Part shown: piece after piece, positions 23,185 through 36,200 of the stretch | How the letters are laid out: each line of letters opens with the position of its first letter | How positions within the stretch are numbered: position 1 is the stretch's first letter | From: Symsagittifera roscoffensis | Taxonomy: Eukaryota > Xenacoelomorpha > Acoela > Convolutidae | Direction of reading: 5' to 3' | NCBI RefSeq assembly: GCF_963678635.1 | Contig: NC_087070.1 | Span: 19,501,318 to 19,565,317 of the forward strand | Length of the DNA stretch: 64,000 bases | Position numbers and translations under genes: made by a program | Notes under the pieces: model-generated | Databases searched by the model: none | Told to the model about the DNA's origin: nothing | What the model saw: the letters and a program-made list of their open reading frames with translations, nothing else

Positions 23185-26100
23185 AGCGTTATATCTTTTA
23201 CTAGTATAGTTTTTTCATTTTTATTTATACAAGTTGTATTTGTATATTTACATGCCGGTGTAGTTGCTGTTTTTTTTAACTTATTATGATAATTACATTT
23301 TGTAGCAGCACGTATAGCAGGTTTTTAGCAGATTATTTTGAATTTACACGTTTGTGGAAAAAAACGCGAAATTTTAATAAAGAACTTGACGCGAAATTAA
23401 AAAAATTAATTATTAAAAGGAAGTTTAAACTTCCTGCTTAAACAGTCAACATGATTTGCTATTTCAAAAGCAAAGCAAAATAAGACTTTGTACGAACACA
23501 TAGAAACTGAAAATACTTAATCTCGAAACCAAAAACCATGAAACGAAAACTAAAAACTTTTTAATTGGCTTGAAAAAATTCTAGTTGCAAAGGCAAGCTT
23601 TTTTGAAAAACATTGACCATATTGCAAAAGATACGGACCTATCATTGCTGAATACAGAGAACTACAACGCGAACAACAGACTAAACCTTAGTTAGGACCA
23701 AAACTAACTCATTTTTATCAGTACAAAGAAACAGAAAAAATTTACACTAACGACCGATAACTAAAAACAATCGTTAACAAAAACCAATCTGTCACCAGAA
23801 CGTCTATGATAGAAGCATAATAAATCGTCCACGATTTTTTAGGTTGTAGATGCCAATAACAAGATACTCATAAAACTTTCAAGGACAATGGGTTACTGCG
23901 CAAGTAGCACAGATTGTTCCAAACATAGTCTTAAATCAAAGCAAAAAAAAAACTTTTCACAATAGCGTCGTTTCTTTTCGGCGTGGTGTGATAAAAGGAT
24001 CTAAGAGGAAAACTTGAAATTACTCTCATTTGGCAGTCACAGCAAAAAAGCAGTTTGAAAAAAGCATTTTAAATTTTAAATGAAAAATAACTGAAAAAGA
24101 AAAATATGAAAAAAAACTCGCTTTAATCGCTCATATTAAGACAACAGTAAGAAATTTCGAACCAGTTTTTCCTGACACTGGGAAAACGTTTTTGAAATTT
24201 TAAATGTCTATCCAATCACTACTGAAGAGGCTTCAATATAATATATCACTCATTTTTCTCCGATAATGGTTTGTGGTAGCTGATTTTGCGTTTGCGCAAT
24301 TCTTCTCAAAACCTGGATTCAAACTTAATTAAAGCACAATTAAATACAATGGTCTGCTACAAATTATTTGATGAAATAAGAAAGATTATTCTCCTGAACA
24401 AGAGGGTTTCCATAATGAGCAAAAAAAACTTGCTTTTAAACATACACAAAACACAGAATCACAGTGAGTAAAATTCTTTTTACACGCAATTCTCTTTTAA
24501 ATCGATTTTTAGTTGTCTTTTTTGTATCTCTTTGAGAGTAATAAACGTAGAAAGTACTCTTTTATAAGTCTTACTGTTTTTTTTTTGTTTTTTTTTTTTC
24601 AGGATAAAAGCTTAATGTTGCCTCAGAATTTTGAATTTTCGTGGTTTGACTTGTGATTTCTTTTCAAGTTAAAAGCATTTTCATTGTTAAAAGGAGGGCA
24701 AACTCCACTATTGAACAGCATAAGTGTAAACGTCACGAAAAACGTGATCAATTTCCGATTTCGGAAATGGAAATTGATTATCAGATTTCCCGGAGAAATA
24801 AAAGTTTCACCCATTGATCCAGTTTCCTCAAACTGGGTTAGTTTGAACAAAAAAGTGTCCATCATTAACTGTTCTACAAATTCAAAGAGTCCATCTAATT
24901 TTTTCTTCAAATTCAAAAGTTGAAGGTTTCTGAATAAAAAACAATTCAGGTTTTTTTTCAGTTTCTTTGCGTTTATTATTTTTTTCCAACTGTCTGTTGG
25001 CTATGTTATTCTTTTAGTTGTTTCTTTGACCGTGTTTCCTGCGCTGTTTTTTGAATGGCTTCTTTATCAAAAAAATATTGAAGAATGACAACTCGTCTCG
25101 TCAGAATTATGGAAAACCTTAAAATTATACATCATTAACCAATTTCCAAAAAAATAAACCATCAAACAAAATCCCCGACAAAAATTTTAAAAAAAGTTTT
25201 CTCGACAATAAAAAAAATTTTAAGCAAAAAAATTAGTCATTCTCTTTGAATTTGTTTCTGGCTTGTTGTTTCTTATCTGTTCAGAGTGATGTATGGTTCC
25301 AATTATGCTTTTTTTCAAACATCAGCAGAGGGCGCATTTTTGGTTTCTTAGTCCCATCCTAACATTCAAATGCAAAGTTTTGTAAGGTTTTTTTTTGTTT
25401 GACTGGTGATGCAACGTCTGCAATCACTTTTTAGTGTTGTCAATTGAACTTCTTAATTTTTTGATTTCTCATCTGCCTGAAAATAATTTTTGGCAAATAC
25501 ACAGCCACTCCTTGAGGATAGTTTGAGCTAGAGACTTATCTTGGTGATAGTCATGTTGTTCTTCTGAGTACTCGAGATCAACCTCTGTTATATATCCAGC
25601 CAAAAAGATTTCAATCGCACAAATGATCTGATACAAAAATTCTTCGACTAGCTTTTTTTGTATCAATCTTCAACTAAAAAGTGCTAGGTTTACCCGGGCT
25701 GAACTCGGGGATTTCTTTGTTGTTAGCTCTAAAGAAGCGACAAGGAAACACAGGTGCAGTGCCAACTAGCATCACCTTCTCGATACTCGGAGTTATCTGC
25801 GGTCCAATATAAGCTGAACTGAACGTTTGTATCTTCTCATATACGTTTGAAGGCATCTCCACTAAAAAGATGCGCAAAGGCCACCAGACCACAAAAACTT
25901 GGTGACTAATTTGTCTAAACTCTCCAAAAACGCAAGGAGGAGTGTTTCACTCTTGTGATAGAATGTGATAGTGCTCCGAGTTCAGGAATTTAAATTCACT
26001 TCAAAATTTGATCAGGTTGCTGATCCGCTTCTGAAACAGCAATTGTTGCTCTTTTCGTAACAAAGGACCATTGTTGCAAGGGAGGTAGTTCTTTTCTTGT

Positions 26101-27150
26101 AAATTTTTCTCTTACGTCCATATTTGAGTAATGGTAAAAACTTTTTAGTAACTTGAAGCCTCGCTGCCCTTTCGTCTCCTTTGCAGAAAATATGTTCAAA
26201 ATGGACATTTTCTCCGCTTGTAAAATAACAACCAAATTTTGCAAGTCCAGGAAGATTTCAAAAATTTACACAAGTCAGTGAATCTGAGGTATTCAAAAAC
26301 TCTTATCTCAGTTTCGTTATTTTTTTCATAGTTTTAATTAAAACTCCATTAATCACTTTACTTATTCATCCAGTTTGCTCAAATTGGGCTCAAAAATTGC
26401 CAGATATGAATTGTTTTAGAATATCAGTATTGTTTTTTTCTGTTTACTTGCATTCATTGACTGTTTTCCAACTGTCTGTTGGATATGTTATAAGCAAATA
26501 AATTGGAATTTTTTTCTAACAAAGTTGGATTGGGTTAGAGTAAAAATGCATGACAGATATCGCCAGCGTTGAATACGTTCAAAATAGTGATGAAATTTAT
26601 TTGCAATAATTTTGTGAAATTTGTGGGAAAATAATATTAAAAAAGTCAAAAAAGAGCCAGTTTGAGGCTACCTTAAGTAAACTGCTTCGTCTTGACCAGT
26701 CTCACATTATCATTTTTCCTTATACTGAACCAATTTTGTTTATGAAATCTTTGGTTTTTCGTGGTCATCATTTAGGCGGAGGAGGGGTGAAAATGCTCTA
26801 TAAATCTTATAAATCTTATAACGTTTTTTAAAAAATGCCCTATAAATTTTATTATGTTTTAGTATGTGTCATCTTGGTCGTGCGATTTTGTACTGAAAAC
26901 ATTTTTTGTTTTCGCGGTTAACACTTAATTTCTTTTAAAGTTTTTTTCCAAATACTTTTGCAAATAGAGCGCAAGGTATTTGGGAATTTCGTCAAAAATC
27001 AATGCGCTCGCCCCATGAAAAGCTTACTAAGAGTCTTAAAAAGTTTTTCCATGTTATTCAGAAATCTTAATAAAAGATTCGTTCAAAGATTCAATTCACG
27101 TCTAACTTTCAGTTCACGTCAAATTGGCACTAAACTAGTAGTCGTTTTAG

Positions 27151-27373
27151 CCATATGAACATGGTTGAAGTCGTGTTTAGCAAAGAGCCTGATTATTACT
27201 TCGAAGGGATCGAAACTGAAGTGAGCGACGAGAAATTGGAAGAGGTCACCGGAATTACGATCTTCCGGGAGGAAAACAAACCGCCTTTACCTCCGATTCC
27301 AAAGTACCCAGACTCGAATACTTTGAATAAAGCCGTGGTTGAAATTCTTAGAGAGAATTATACAAAATTTGAG
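27151..27373 (+). CDS. SSUH2: SSUH2-like protein, exon after the zinc domain
   Basis: The exon follows TCGTTTTAG; its first base completes the codon split at 18837. It encodes 74 residues beginning HMNMVEVVFSKEPDYYFEGI. This is the hydrophobic strand followed by an aromatic and acidic helix region that follows the last CxxC in SSUH2 proteins. Then come a proline-rich turn (ENKPPLPPIPKYPDS) and a helix ending ILRENYTKFE. The 3' limit is uncertain. I place it at 27373, which restores an uninterrupted reading frame if the following element is spliced out exactly. The alternatives are 27374 (GA donor) and 27380 (a weak GT donor, T|GTTAAT). Reading through reaches a stop at 27383. Confidence 0.8.
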
Positions 27374-27550
27374 GGATCTTGTTAATATTGCACTCTTTAT
27401 CCATCCAACTTTCTTAGCAAAAAATTTTCGTTGCTCTTAGTAAAATTCTTACTAAACGGCTTGGCATATACGATTTTTCTACCTTGTAAGCGCAGTCCTC
27501 ATTTAAAAAAGAGGGATGGGGTGGTGATTATTAACAATATCCAATTTAAG
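27374..27550 (+). mobile_element. Intron formed by a small inverted-repeat transposon (169 bp plus target duplication)
   Basis: The ends GGATCTTGTTAATATT (27374-27389) and AATTATTAACAATATCC-like sequence ending at 27542 are inverted repeats; the outer 16 bases match at about 14 positions. The flanking 8-mers are AATTTGAG (27366-27373) and AATTTAAG (27543-27550), a 7/8 target-site duplication. Removing 27374-27550 takes out the element plus one duplicate and rejoins the SSUH2 frame in phase 0 (KFE|CEANQRIL). That would be a GG...AG intron. In-frame alternatives are GA-AG (27375-27557) and GT-AG (27381-27557). Confidence 0.7.
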
Positions 27551-27721
27551 TGTGAAGCGAACCAACGCATTTTGAGACAGAGGCAGACTTTGAGTGGGGT
27601 TCCGGTCACAGAAGCCGAATTGATGTACAATGAAAGAGAGTACACAGTATGGATGTATGGACGCGAACGACTAATTCACTGTGCGGAATACCATAAGTGT
27701 CACTGTTGTTTTGTTTTATAA
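27551..27721 (+). CDS. SSUH2: SSUH2-like protein, last exon
   Basis: Encodes a 56-residue C-terminus beginning CEANQRILRQRQTLSGVPVT and continuing with a tyrosine- and tryptophan-containing strand pair (NEREYTVWMYGRE) and a cysteine-rich end, CHCCFVL, before TAA. The R.LRQRQT...P.TE pattern and the Y..WMYG strand are characteristic of the C-terminus of SSUH2 proteins. The last four residues, CFVL, have the form of a CaaX prenylation box; this is a visible pattern, not proof of modification. The start is 27551 if the acceptor is ATTTAAG, or 27558 if it is GTGAAG; both keep the frame with a suitable donor upstream. I see no good AATAAA in the next few hundred bases. Confidence 0.85.
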   Translation, partial: CEANQRILRQRQTLSGVPVTEAELMYNEREYTVWMYGRERLIHCAEYHKCHCCFVL

Positions 27722-27779
27722 CTTAGTGATTGACTTTCGAAGAAAGGGGGAATCTTTATGCTTGGCGTGGTTTGTTTTT

Positions 27780-28160
27780 TATTCAGTATAGAGACAAGGT
27801 TCGCGACTTATTTTTCGACTTTTTTGTTCGCGCCGATGTTAATTCCGCGATCAACAAACCATAGTCTTTTTGACCGCAAACAAAGTCTGAAAGTGTCGTG
27901 TCTCGATCGCAATGGTCGGAAAAATATCCGTTGCATAGTCGAAAAACTAGTCGGGGAATGGTTGAAATTTTAGTCAAGGCAACGGCGGTATGGCCGAAAA
28001 ATTAGTCAAAAATTTAGTTAGGATATGGCCAAAAAAAGGTCTAAAATTGTCAAAAATTTACTCGAGGCATGGTAAAAAAATTAGCCGTGACATATTCCAG
28101 AAATAAGTTCGACCTTTTCGAACAAACAACCGCAACATGGTTGAAAAATTAGTCTTGTTA
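27780..28160. repeat. Degenerate AGTCG/TTAGTC minisatellite
   Basis: Variants of GGTCGAAAAATTAGTC recur every 30-40 bases (CATAGTCGAAAAACTAGTCG, GGCCGAAAAATTAGTCAAAA). The same motif family fills 2085-2270 (GTCGCGGCAGTCAAAAAATT). It follows the SSUH2 stop closely. Confidence 0.6.
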
Positions 28161-29369
28161 TTATTAAAAAAGTTTGAAACACGGTTTTCAGCGATCGAAA
28201 AAAAATAGTTATAGAATGGAACATTTTTATAGCAAAATGAAAATATCGACTCCCTGAGTACAAACGTGAAAAAAATAATTCCCCTCCAATTATTTTTTGA
28301 AATGTACTGTGGGACTGTGGAGGGGGGGGGGGGGAGGGGGGTGGCCATTGGTGGTTAAAATTTTCCATTTTATGCGCGATATGTAAATTTTTTCATGATG
28401 CTGACAGCGAAATTGAATTATTTATGCGTGGCGAACTATACCGCACTACAATGATGCTCCAAATTTGTACGACTCAACTTTTTTGATTTTTGATATTGTC
28501 CAAAACTTACGTTTTTTCAATGTTTTGGCTACCAAAAAACTATTCGATACTAGTACAGGAGCATCGAAACACTCAGGGCTTTTGTCTGATTTACGAGCAG
28601 ACCTGTTTAAAATTTAATATAAAAAGCCATAATAATTAGATGCCGTTATATGGTTGATTAATTCCAAAATTGTAAAAAAAACGTATGCTTCTAAATTATA
28701 TTATTGCAGTTAATTGGAATATGAAAAAAAACGATGTTGAAATTTGTGATATTGTAGATAAAGTTGATTAATCAAATAGTCGTTGCGTAAATTACATTCT
28801 CTAGCAATTTATATCATCACAATGAAGCTTATCTTGAAACTGAAGTTGAGAGTTTCAACGAAAACATGCACAAGGCAGAAGGGAAAAAATCCCGAATAAT
28901 TCATCTAAATAAATAGGTATTGTTGCTGTACAACAACTACTTCAAAGTTTTCCGACAACATGAGTTCTTAAAAAATTACAAAAAACAAAACAAAAAGTGC
29001 GTATTGCGTTTCACTGGTTTTCACTTTTTTCTAGGATAGTTGGGTAGCGAAAAAAGTGCACCAATTTTTTATCTCTTGATTTCTATATTTCGTAAAGATT
29101 CTAACATCACCAATCAGTCAATTGCCATTAGTTATAGACTAAACACTTTCAAACCGTTTTCGAAACCGAGTCAAGAAGGATATTCACGCAGTTCAAGTTT
29201 GGACTGAAAGCCTTTATCTCGATACCTTATCAGAAATCAGAAATAGCGAAAGTTTGAGCTAGGCACAGTCACAGAGCAAAAACCTTCGCACAGCAGGTTT
29301 GGGGCACGAAAGTTTGATTGAATTTTACGCAAAATGGGATGCCTTAAAAAACTGTTTTTAGAAAAGTTG
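28161..29369. other. Unassigned intergenic sequence
   Basis: Contains a G tract (about 28321-28341, interrupted by A) and one dispersed-repeat tail near 28560. No gene seen. Confidence 0.4.
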
Positions 29370-29753
29370 TAGTGGTGCGGCATTAGTTCGAAATATTTGC
29401 CAAAATTATTCCAACATTCGCGAACGTTTCAAAATTATTCGAACATTCGCATCTTTACTAGATCTCCTGTAAGTGTGGCTCTTTTCTTGGTAGCAACTTT
29501 TCAGCAGTGCTTGAAACACGATCAGACGGTTCACTCGAGAATGTTATGCAGAGAATTTTTTCTCACCACAGTAATGAGTCTTGGATGCTTATTGTTAACA
29601 CGCAATTATTAATAACACCCAAACAACTTTATTAACAGCAAATAACTTAGTAACACGCATATTCGGTCAAATAGCACCGAATATTCGCGAGAACCTTCGA
29701 AAGTTTCTCCTCGAACGAACTTTCGAACGGTCGAAAATTCGGTTGCACCACTA
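29370..29753. mobile_element. hAT-like MITE with TAGTGGTGC ends, 384 bp
   Basis: Begins TAGTGGTGCGGCATTAGTTC and ends GAAAATTCGGTTGCACCACTA, an imperfect terminal inverted repeat. The interior is rich in ATTCGAACATTCG and TTCGAACGGTCGAAAATTCG. Related TAG-G-TGCACCGAA termini are common among animal hAT elements. The flanking 8-mers (AAAAGTTG and ATAGATTG) match only 5 of 8, so the superfamily is inferred from the ends alone. Confidence 0.55.
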
Positions 29754-31990
29754 ATAGATTGCATGTTTTCATTACAAAAACTGAGGTGAGATTACACACA
29801 CTAGTAACACGTTTCTTTTTCAAATACATTTTGGTTGCTCTAAATATAATTTTTCTTCGGTATTGAAAAAGAAACTATTAATTTCCATCAAAACAATTGC
29901 TGCAAATAATAAATCAATCATCAACCAGCTCATTTTTTTGCGTAACTATCCCTTCGACACTAAAAAAATTTCAATGGAAATCTTGTAAAAAAAACTGTCC
30001 TGAAAAAATAAATCAAAACAATGAGTATTTAATGAAAAACTGAAGCTACTTGTGGCAGTTACAGAAACGCAGCTTCACCGAATGAACATTTTATCACATT
30101 TGCACGATTTTTGCAAAACTATTATTGAAAACGTTGAAAAAATAGAAAAAAAAAGTTTGTGGAAAAGGATATTTAGGCTGCGATTTTTAACTGTGACTTC
30201 TTTGATCAGTTGTTTGCTAAGCTTTTGAGCGGAATGGGTTTTTCAATTGTTGATTTATCAAATTTTTGAGCAACCAAATGATTAATTTTCCTGTCACATC
30301 CAAAAATACCTCAGTTTTCCAATTTTGCTGTTCTAGAAAAAGTGTGGTTTTTGTTTGCTTTTTTAACATTTCGACGAGCATCATCCAAGTTCTTATAACC
30401 GAGTATTACTAAAACTCATCTATAGCAGTTTATTGGAATCTTGTGAGTAAAAGCATTTATCAAGTAGAAATCTTAAAAGAATTTGAATTCTGATATAACA
30501 TTCTTTAAAGAATTAGATTTTAGGTGCTAGATTATAATAAAAACTTGAATTGCGATGGAACAATGTGAATGGATATATTTTTTTTTTTGAATTTACATAC
30601 ATCCAAATGATGCGTCAAATCACAAAATAGCTGTAAGTAATAATGCCGAGCTGCAAGTGTAGCTATCAGAAGGCGTAAGTAGCTTTGAAGAGTTCTCGTC
30701 TGTCTTCAAGCTACAATACCATGCGAGACAACGAGTGTACGCTTTCAATTGCTCTGAAGATATGATTTTTTTTTATCAAAACGGAAAAATTAAAAGCAGC
30801 TATGTGGATGAGCGCAACAAATATCAAAATCAATTGTTTGTGTTCTAAGACTGGGAGCCGTGTGTGTTATATTTTCTTGCTTTAATCACTCGTTTCTGGA
30901 AATAAATCTACCCAACAGAAAAAAAATTTTGATTGTTGGTCGATAGCAATTGATGATTAGAACGCAATTGATGGAAAATTGGGCCTTATTGTTTTTTTTT
31001 CGGTCAATTTTTTTTGATCAATTTCCATTTACTGTACATTTTGTTAGGTTTTTGTTATTTATTCGATTCATTACAATAATCATGACTTATCATACAAAAT
31101 TATTTATTTTGTTGAGTCGCATGTTTTTGTAGATTGGCAAAAAATGTAGGGTGTCTTTTTGACGACCTCGAAGAAAAATTGCAGGGGAAAATAAGCAGTA
31201 TTATGTTCCAAATTTTAGCGTAAGAGCAACTATTATGAACTATTGTGGAATTTAGCAGTTGACTTTGTTTCCAAAACAATAAATGCATACTTCAAAATTT
31301 AACTAAAAAAAATAATTGAATTTTGCAAAAAAATGAAAAGAGTGTAAAGACCGGCTACTGCCCTTTTTAACTGAGAAAAAGTTTTGCTATTTCAACTTTT
31401 CTCCAAATCTGTGATTAAGTAATCTTCCTACATGGTCCTCTACGCCCTAGTTTATCAAGAAAAAGTTTTTTCTAAAAAAAGCCGTTTGTTTTTTATTGTT
31501 TGCCATTTTGTGATATGTTTTTCTTTCTGTCAAAATTTTTAGTTTTTTCGAAATTATCCAAATTCTAATATAAATGGTTCGATTGATAAAACTTGTATGA
31601 GGGATCTCCCCTGCAATCTCGTATCTTCATACGTATCTCCCCTACAATCTCCCCTACAATCTCCCCTACAATCTCCCCATTGTTTTGAGGAAAAATTTAA
31701 CAGCTTTAGGAAAAATCGTTTTCTGAAACTTTGACAGTTGTTGGAACATTTTTTGTTTTTGCTCAAAAACTTTTCTCTTCAATCTTAAAAAAAATATGTT
31801 TAATCGAGATAATAGGAGCTAGGGTTTCTTTTGAATTTACAACTAGGTCCAAAATTGTCAAAGAATAGTTTTGGACGCAAAAAAAAAACGTTTTTTGAAG
31901 TTTTGAACGTTTCTTGAAATTTTTGGCTGTTCTCAAAAATTACCGTCAAAAAAGTGAGTTTTCCAGCAACTCAAGAATTTGTATCTTCAT
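29754..31990. other. Unassigned intergenic sequence with one short tandem array
   Basis: No gene signal. At 31634-31680 a 12-bp unit, TCTCCCCTACAA, is repeated about four times. Confidence 0.5.
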
Positions 31991-33110
31991 TACGCAAACA
32001 GCCATAAGCTATTTTAAAAAAAGGAATTACGGCTTTAGAAAAAGTCCAATTTTTGATGTTTCTGTAGTTAGTTAAACAACTTTTAAAATTGTTCATTAAC
32101 CCTCTGCCAAATGGAGACGGTTCTTTTGGGAACTGCCCATTTTTTAAATAAAAATTATCGTTTTCAGAAGTTTTTTAGTTTTCTCGCGAATTACCCTGTC
32201 GGTTGTCGAACTTTTTGTTTCAATTAAAAGAGTACGTTGCACAGATATTCCGTGCTTGCACAGTTTCCTTCAATTTTTTGCAGACGAAATTACCGCTTTT
32301 CAGTAACTTTTTTTGAAAAATACCCTGATTTTCAAAATTGTCTAATACTTGTGAAAAAAATCTATGGCCTTAAAAAATGACCTTTTTTGAAGTTTTTGTA
32401 GTGAATGAGACATCTTTTTCAATTTTCTTTTTAACTATCCTGCCAATTGAATACCGCCCGTTTTTGGAATTTCCAGTTTTTTTTGAAGTTGATTTTGAAT
32501 TTGTTTTTAATTTTCTCATAATTTATCTATCTGGTTTTGAATACTTTGTTGCAATTATAAAAATATGTGAGCAAATATTCAGTGCGGTTTCCTTCATTTT
32601 TTGGCAGAAAAATTGGCAGAGCTTTAGGAAAAGTCGATTTTGAAATTTTTTAAACTACCCTGTCAAACTTGAGAATAAATGCTCAGTTGAAAAAACAAAT
32701 TGTACTAATTTGCTCTGCGCAAGCGGTTATGCCTTATTTTTGTAAAAATGTTTTAAATTTTCTAATTTTTGATTCCATCGTTATTTGAAACTGATCTATA
32801 GCTGTCCTGTCGATTTTGAATTAATATTTCATTCAAAAAAACATAGTTCACAGATATTCCCTGCAGTAACAGTTTCACTACCTATTTTATGTAGTTAAAC
32901 TTTATGACCTATGGAAAAGTTCTTTTACAGTTATTTAGGAAATTTTTTCATAATTCTTGAAAATTATTTGACAAAGTCTGGCACTAAAGGTTAACTCAAA
33001 CGGCAAGATGTTTTTGATCATTCGAAATATGTTTTTGTACTGAGCTCATATTTAAAAGAGTATATTGCACCTTAGATCATTTTTTGTCAGGTTATGGGAA
33101 ACGCGATTTA
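31990..33110. repeat. Degenerate tandem repeat, period roughly 300 bp
   Basis: A block reading like GCACAGATATTCCGTGCTTG followed by CAGTTTCCTTCAATTTTTTG recurs near 32235, 32560 and 32855. Between the blocks lie related segments with GGAAAAGTC..TTTTTGAAGTTTTTGTAGT and CCTGTCAA. The copies are strongly diverged, so the array is old. Confidence 0.55.
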
Positions 33111-33254
33111 TTCCTTGCTAAAATGGCGGAGATTTAAATTGTCTCGAAAATGGTTTCAGACAGAATTGAGGCTTGATATTTGATTTTCTTATCACTTTTC
33201 TATGTAAAACATACCATTTCCAACTCTACATAGCGCGTGGGGTGGATGATCACA

Positions 33255-36200
33255 AAAAAATCTCAAAAAATCATAAAATTTTCCCATTTTGTTTGAAAGT
33301 TTTCTCAATCCCTTTTTTTTTGAAAGCCTACAAATTTCCAAAAACTTTAAAAGCAGTCGGAACAATCAGAGTTTTGCCGAGATACGAGCATTTTTGTTAC
33401 TTTTCCGACAACCACAATAGGCCTCAAACAACTCTGAAAAATATTTTGCATGTTCTACTATCGTAAAAGAAGTCGCAACTCAAAAAGCATTTTTGGTCAT
33501 TATTCGTATTCCAAAAAAATATAGTTTCCCCTTTAAAGTTTCACTTTTTTGGCTTCAGAAAAATGTTTTTCGATTCAAAAATTAACACAAAGTTTATAAT
33601 TGAGAAATGGCTATCAAAATTTTTAAATTTAAGTCTCGTGTCAAAAATAAATTTAAAAAAATTGTGCAAAAAAATTATCCGTTTTAAATCTTGCTTTGTT
33701 CGGTTGACAACTCGCAAAAATAGACAACTCTCATTGAAAAACAACTAACCGCAATATATTCACCGCCAGTAAATGCATACTTAAAACAACTTTTCAAACG
33801 CTCTGGGGGCAAGCGATCTTGATTGAGTGTAAAAGGGAGAAAAATCTTAGATTTCAGAAAAACTTCACAAAAATTGAGGCTGTATTGAGAAAGATTGGTC
33901 TGTTTTTATCCGTTCCGGAATAGTTCTACTAAAGTTAACTTTTAAAAATTTCATCAAAGTTCACATCTCTCTCTCTCTCTCAAGCAGTTTCTCTCACCTA
34001 AATCACTTGCTTTTTTTAACACCAAAAAAAATTTAAAATTGTCCAATATTTTTTCAATTTTTTAACATATGTCGATGTGGTTCAGATCTTAATTTATATA
34101 AAGGGCATCCTGCTATTTTTATTTCTAAATTCTATCAAAACTTAAATGCAGGACTGTACAGAATGTCTGATGATGACAATAACATACCTCTTTTTTTTAA
34201 ATTCAAAACGAAGCTGGTTCGTGAGCAAATGCAAAAATAATATCAAATTATTTTTTCGACAAATCAAGATGTCGTTTCAGATAGCATTACCTTGAGTCTT
34301 TAGATGTTTAGATTTGTACGCTACGATTATTCAATGGCCCACTTGATTGATTATTATTCCAAGGTAAACTAATCAGGACAATCAAAATTTAGACAAAGTT
34401 CAGGTTTTAACATCATTATCGATACTTTCCGAAAAACCAAAATTTAGTTCTTTATAACGCGTAGCAAAATCCCCTATCTTCATAGGAGCTGGAGCTGTAA
34501 CGAATCGATCCACCAGCAGGTAACAACTCTCCGAGATCTCCGAAAGTTCAACTGTTGCACGTCTATTAAGAAAAAAATATAACAAAATCTAAACACCACC
34601 GCCAAGTTGAAGGCCGAATCCCAAAGTTTTTCCCACCGAGCCCGTTCGAAGCACCAATGAGGCACGTGTAGAAAAAATCTCAAAAAATCATAAAATTTTC
34701 CCATTTTGTTTGAAAGTTTTCTCAATCCCTTTTTTTTTGAAAGCCTACAAATTTCCAAAAACTTTAAAAGCAGTCGGAACAATCAGAGTTTTGCCGAGAT
34801 ACGAGCATTTTTGTTACTTTTCCGACAACCACAATAGGCCTCAAACAACTCTGAAAAATATTTTGCATGTTCTACTATCGTAAAAGAAGTCGCAACTCAA
34901 AAAGCATTTTTGGTCATTATTCGTATTCCAAAAAAATATAGTTTCCCCTTTAAAGTTTCACTTTTTTGGCTTCAGAAAAATGTTTTTCGATTCAAAAATT
35001 AACACAAAGTTTATAATTGAGAAATGGCTATCAAAATTTTTAAATTTAAGTCTCGTGTCAAAAATAAATTTAAAAAAATTGTGCAAAAAAATTATCCGTT
35101 TTAAATCTTGCTTTGTTCGGTTGACAACTCGCAAAAATAGACAACTCTCATTGAAAAACAACTAACCGCAATATATTCACCGCCAGTAAATGCATACTTA
35201 AAACAACTTTTCAAACGCTCTGGGGGCAAGCGATCTTGATTGAGTGTAAAAGGGAGAAAAATCTTAGATTTCAGAAAAACTTCACAAAAATTGAGGCTGT
35301 ATTGAGAAAGATTGGTCTGTTTTTATCCGTTCCGGAATAGTTCTACTAAAGTTAACTTTTAAAAATTTCATCAAAGTTCACATCTCTCTCTCTCTCTCAA
35401 GCAGTTTCTCTCACCTAAATCACTTGCTTTTTTTAACACCAAAAAAAATTTAAAATTGTCCAATATTTTTTCAATTTTTTAACATATGTCGATGTGGTTC
35501 AGATCTTAATTTATATAAAGGGCATCCTGCTATTTTTATTTCTAAATTCTATCAAAACTTAAATGCAGGACTGTACAGAATGTCTGATGATGACAATAAC
35601 ATACCTCTTTTTTTTTAAATTCAAAACGAAGCTGGTTCGTGAGCAAATGCAAAAATAATATCAAATTATTTTTTCGACAAATCAAGATGTCGTTTCAGAT
35701 AGCATTACCTTGAGTCTTTAGATGTTTAGATTTGTACGCTACGATTATTCAATGGCCCACTTGATTGATTATTATTCCAAGGTAAACTAATCAGGACAAT
35801 CAAAATTTAGACAAAGTTCAGGTTTTAACATCATTATCGATACTTTCCGAAAAACCAAAATTTAGTTCTTTATAACGCGTAGCAAAATCCCCTATCTTCA
35901 TAGGAGCTGGAGCTGTAACGAATCGATCCACCAGCAGGTAACAACTCTCCGAGATCTCCGAAAGTTCAACTGTTGCACGTCTATTAAGAAAAAAATATAA
36001 CAAAATCTAAACACCACCGCCAAGTTGAAGGCCGAATCCCAAAGTTTTTCCCACCGAGCCCGTTCGAAGCACCAATGAGGCACGTGTAGAAAAAATCTCA
36101 AAAAATCATAAAATTTTCCCATTTTGTTTGAAAGTTTTCTCAATCCCTTTTTTTTTGAAAGCCTACAAATTTCCAAAAACTTTGAAAGCAGTCGGAACAA

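Larger units (their letters stand above)
18838..27150. other. SSUH2-like gene intron, about 8.3 kb
   Basis: GT...AG intron (GTTAGT to TCGTTTTAG), phase 2. Joining the two exons turns AG|C into a serine codon and keeps the frame. No exon was recognised inside. Contents: short GGGTCGA/GAGTCGACC repeats (18.9-19.0 kb), an 85-bp tandem duplication (19386-19532), a hAT-type MITE (20691-21105), an inverted-repeat stem (23065-23184), and long A-rich AT-rich sequence with no family signal. An open frame at 24684-24923 has no family motif and no phase partners. Confidence 0.7.

Noticed and set aside
24623-24923. Overlapping open frames of 97 (-) and 79 (+) residues in the large SSUH2 intron
   Set aside because: Considered as a missing SSUH2 exon, but the flanking exons already join in phase 2 with a complete domain order and no motif matches.
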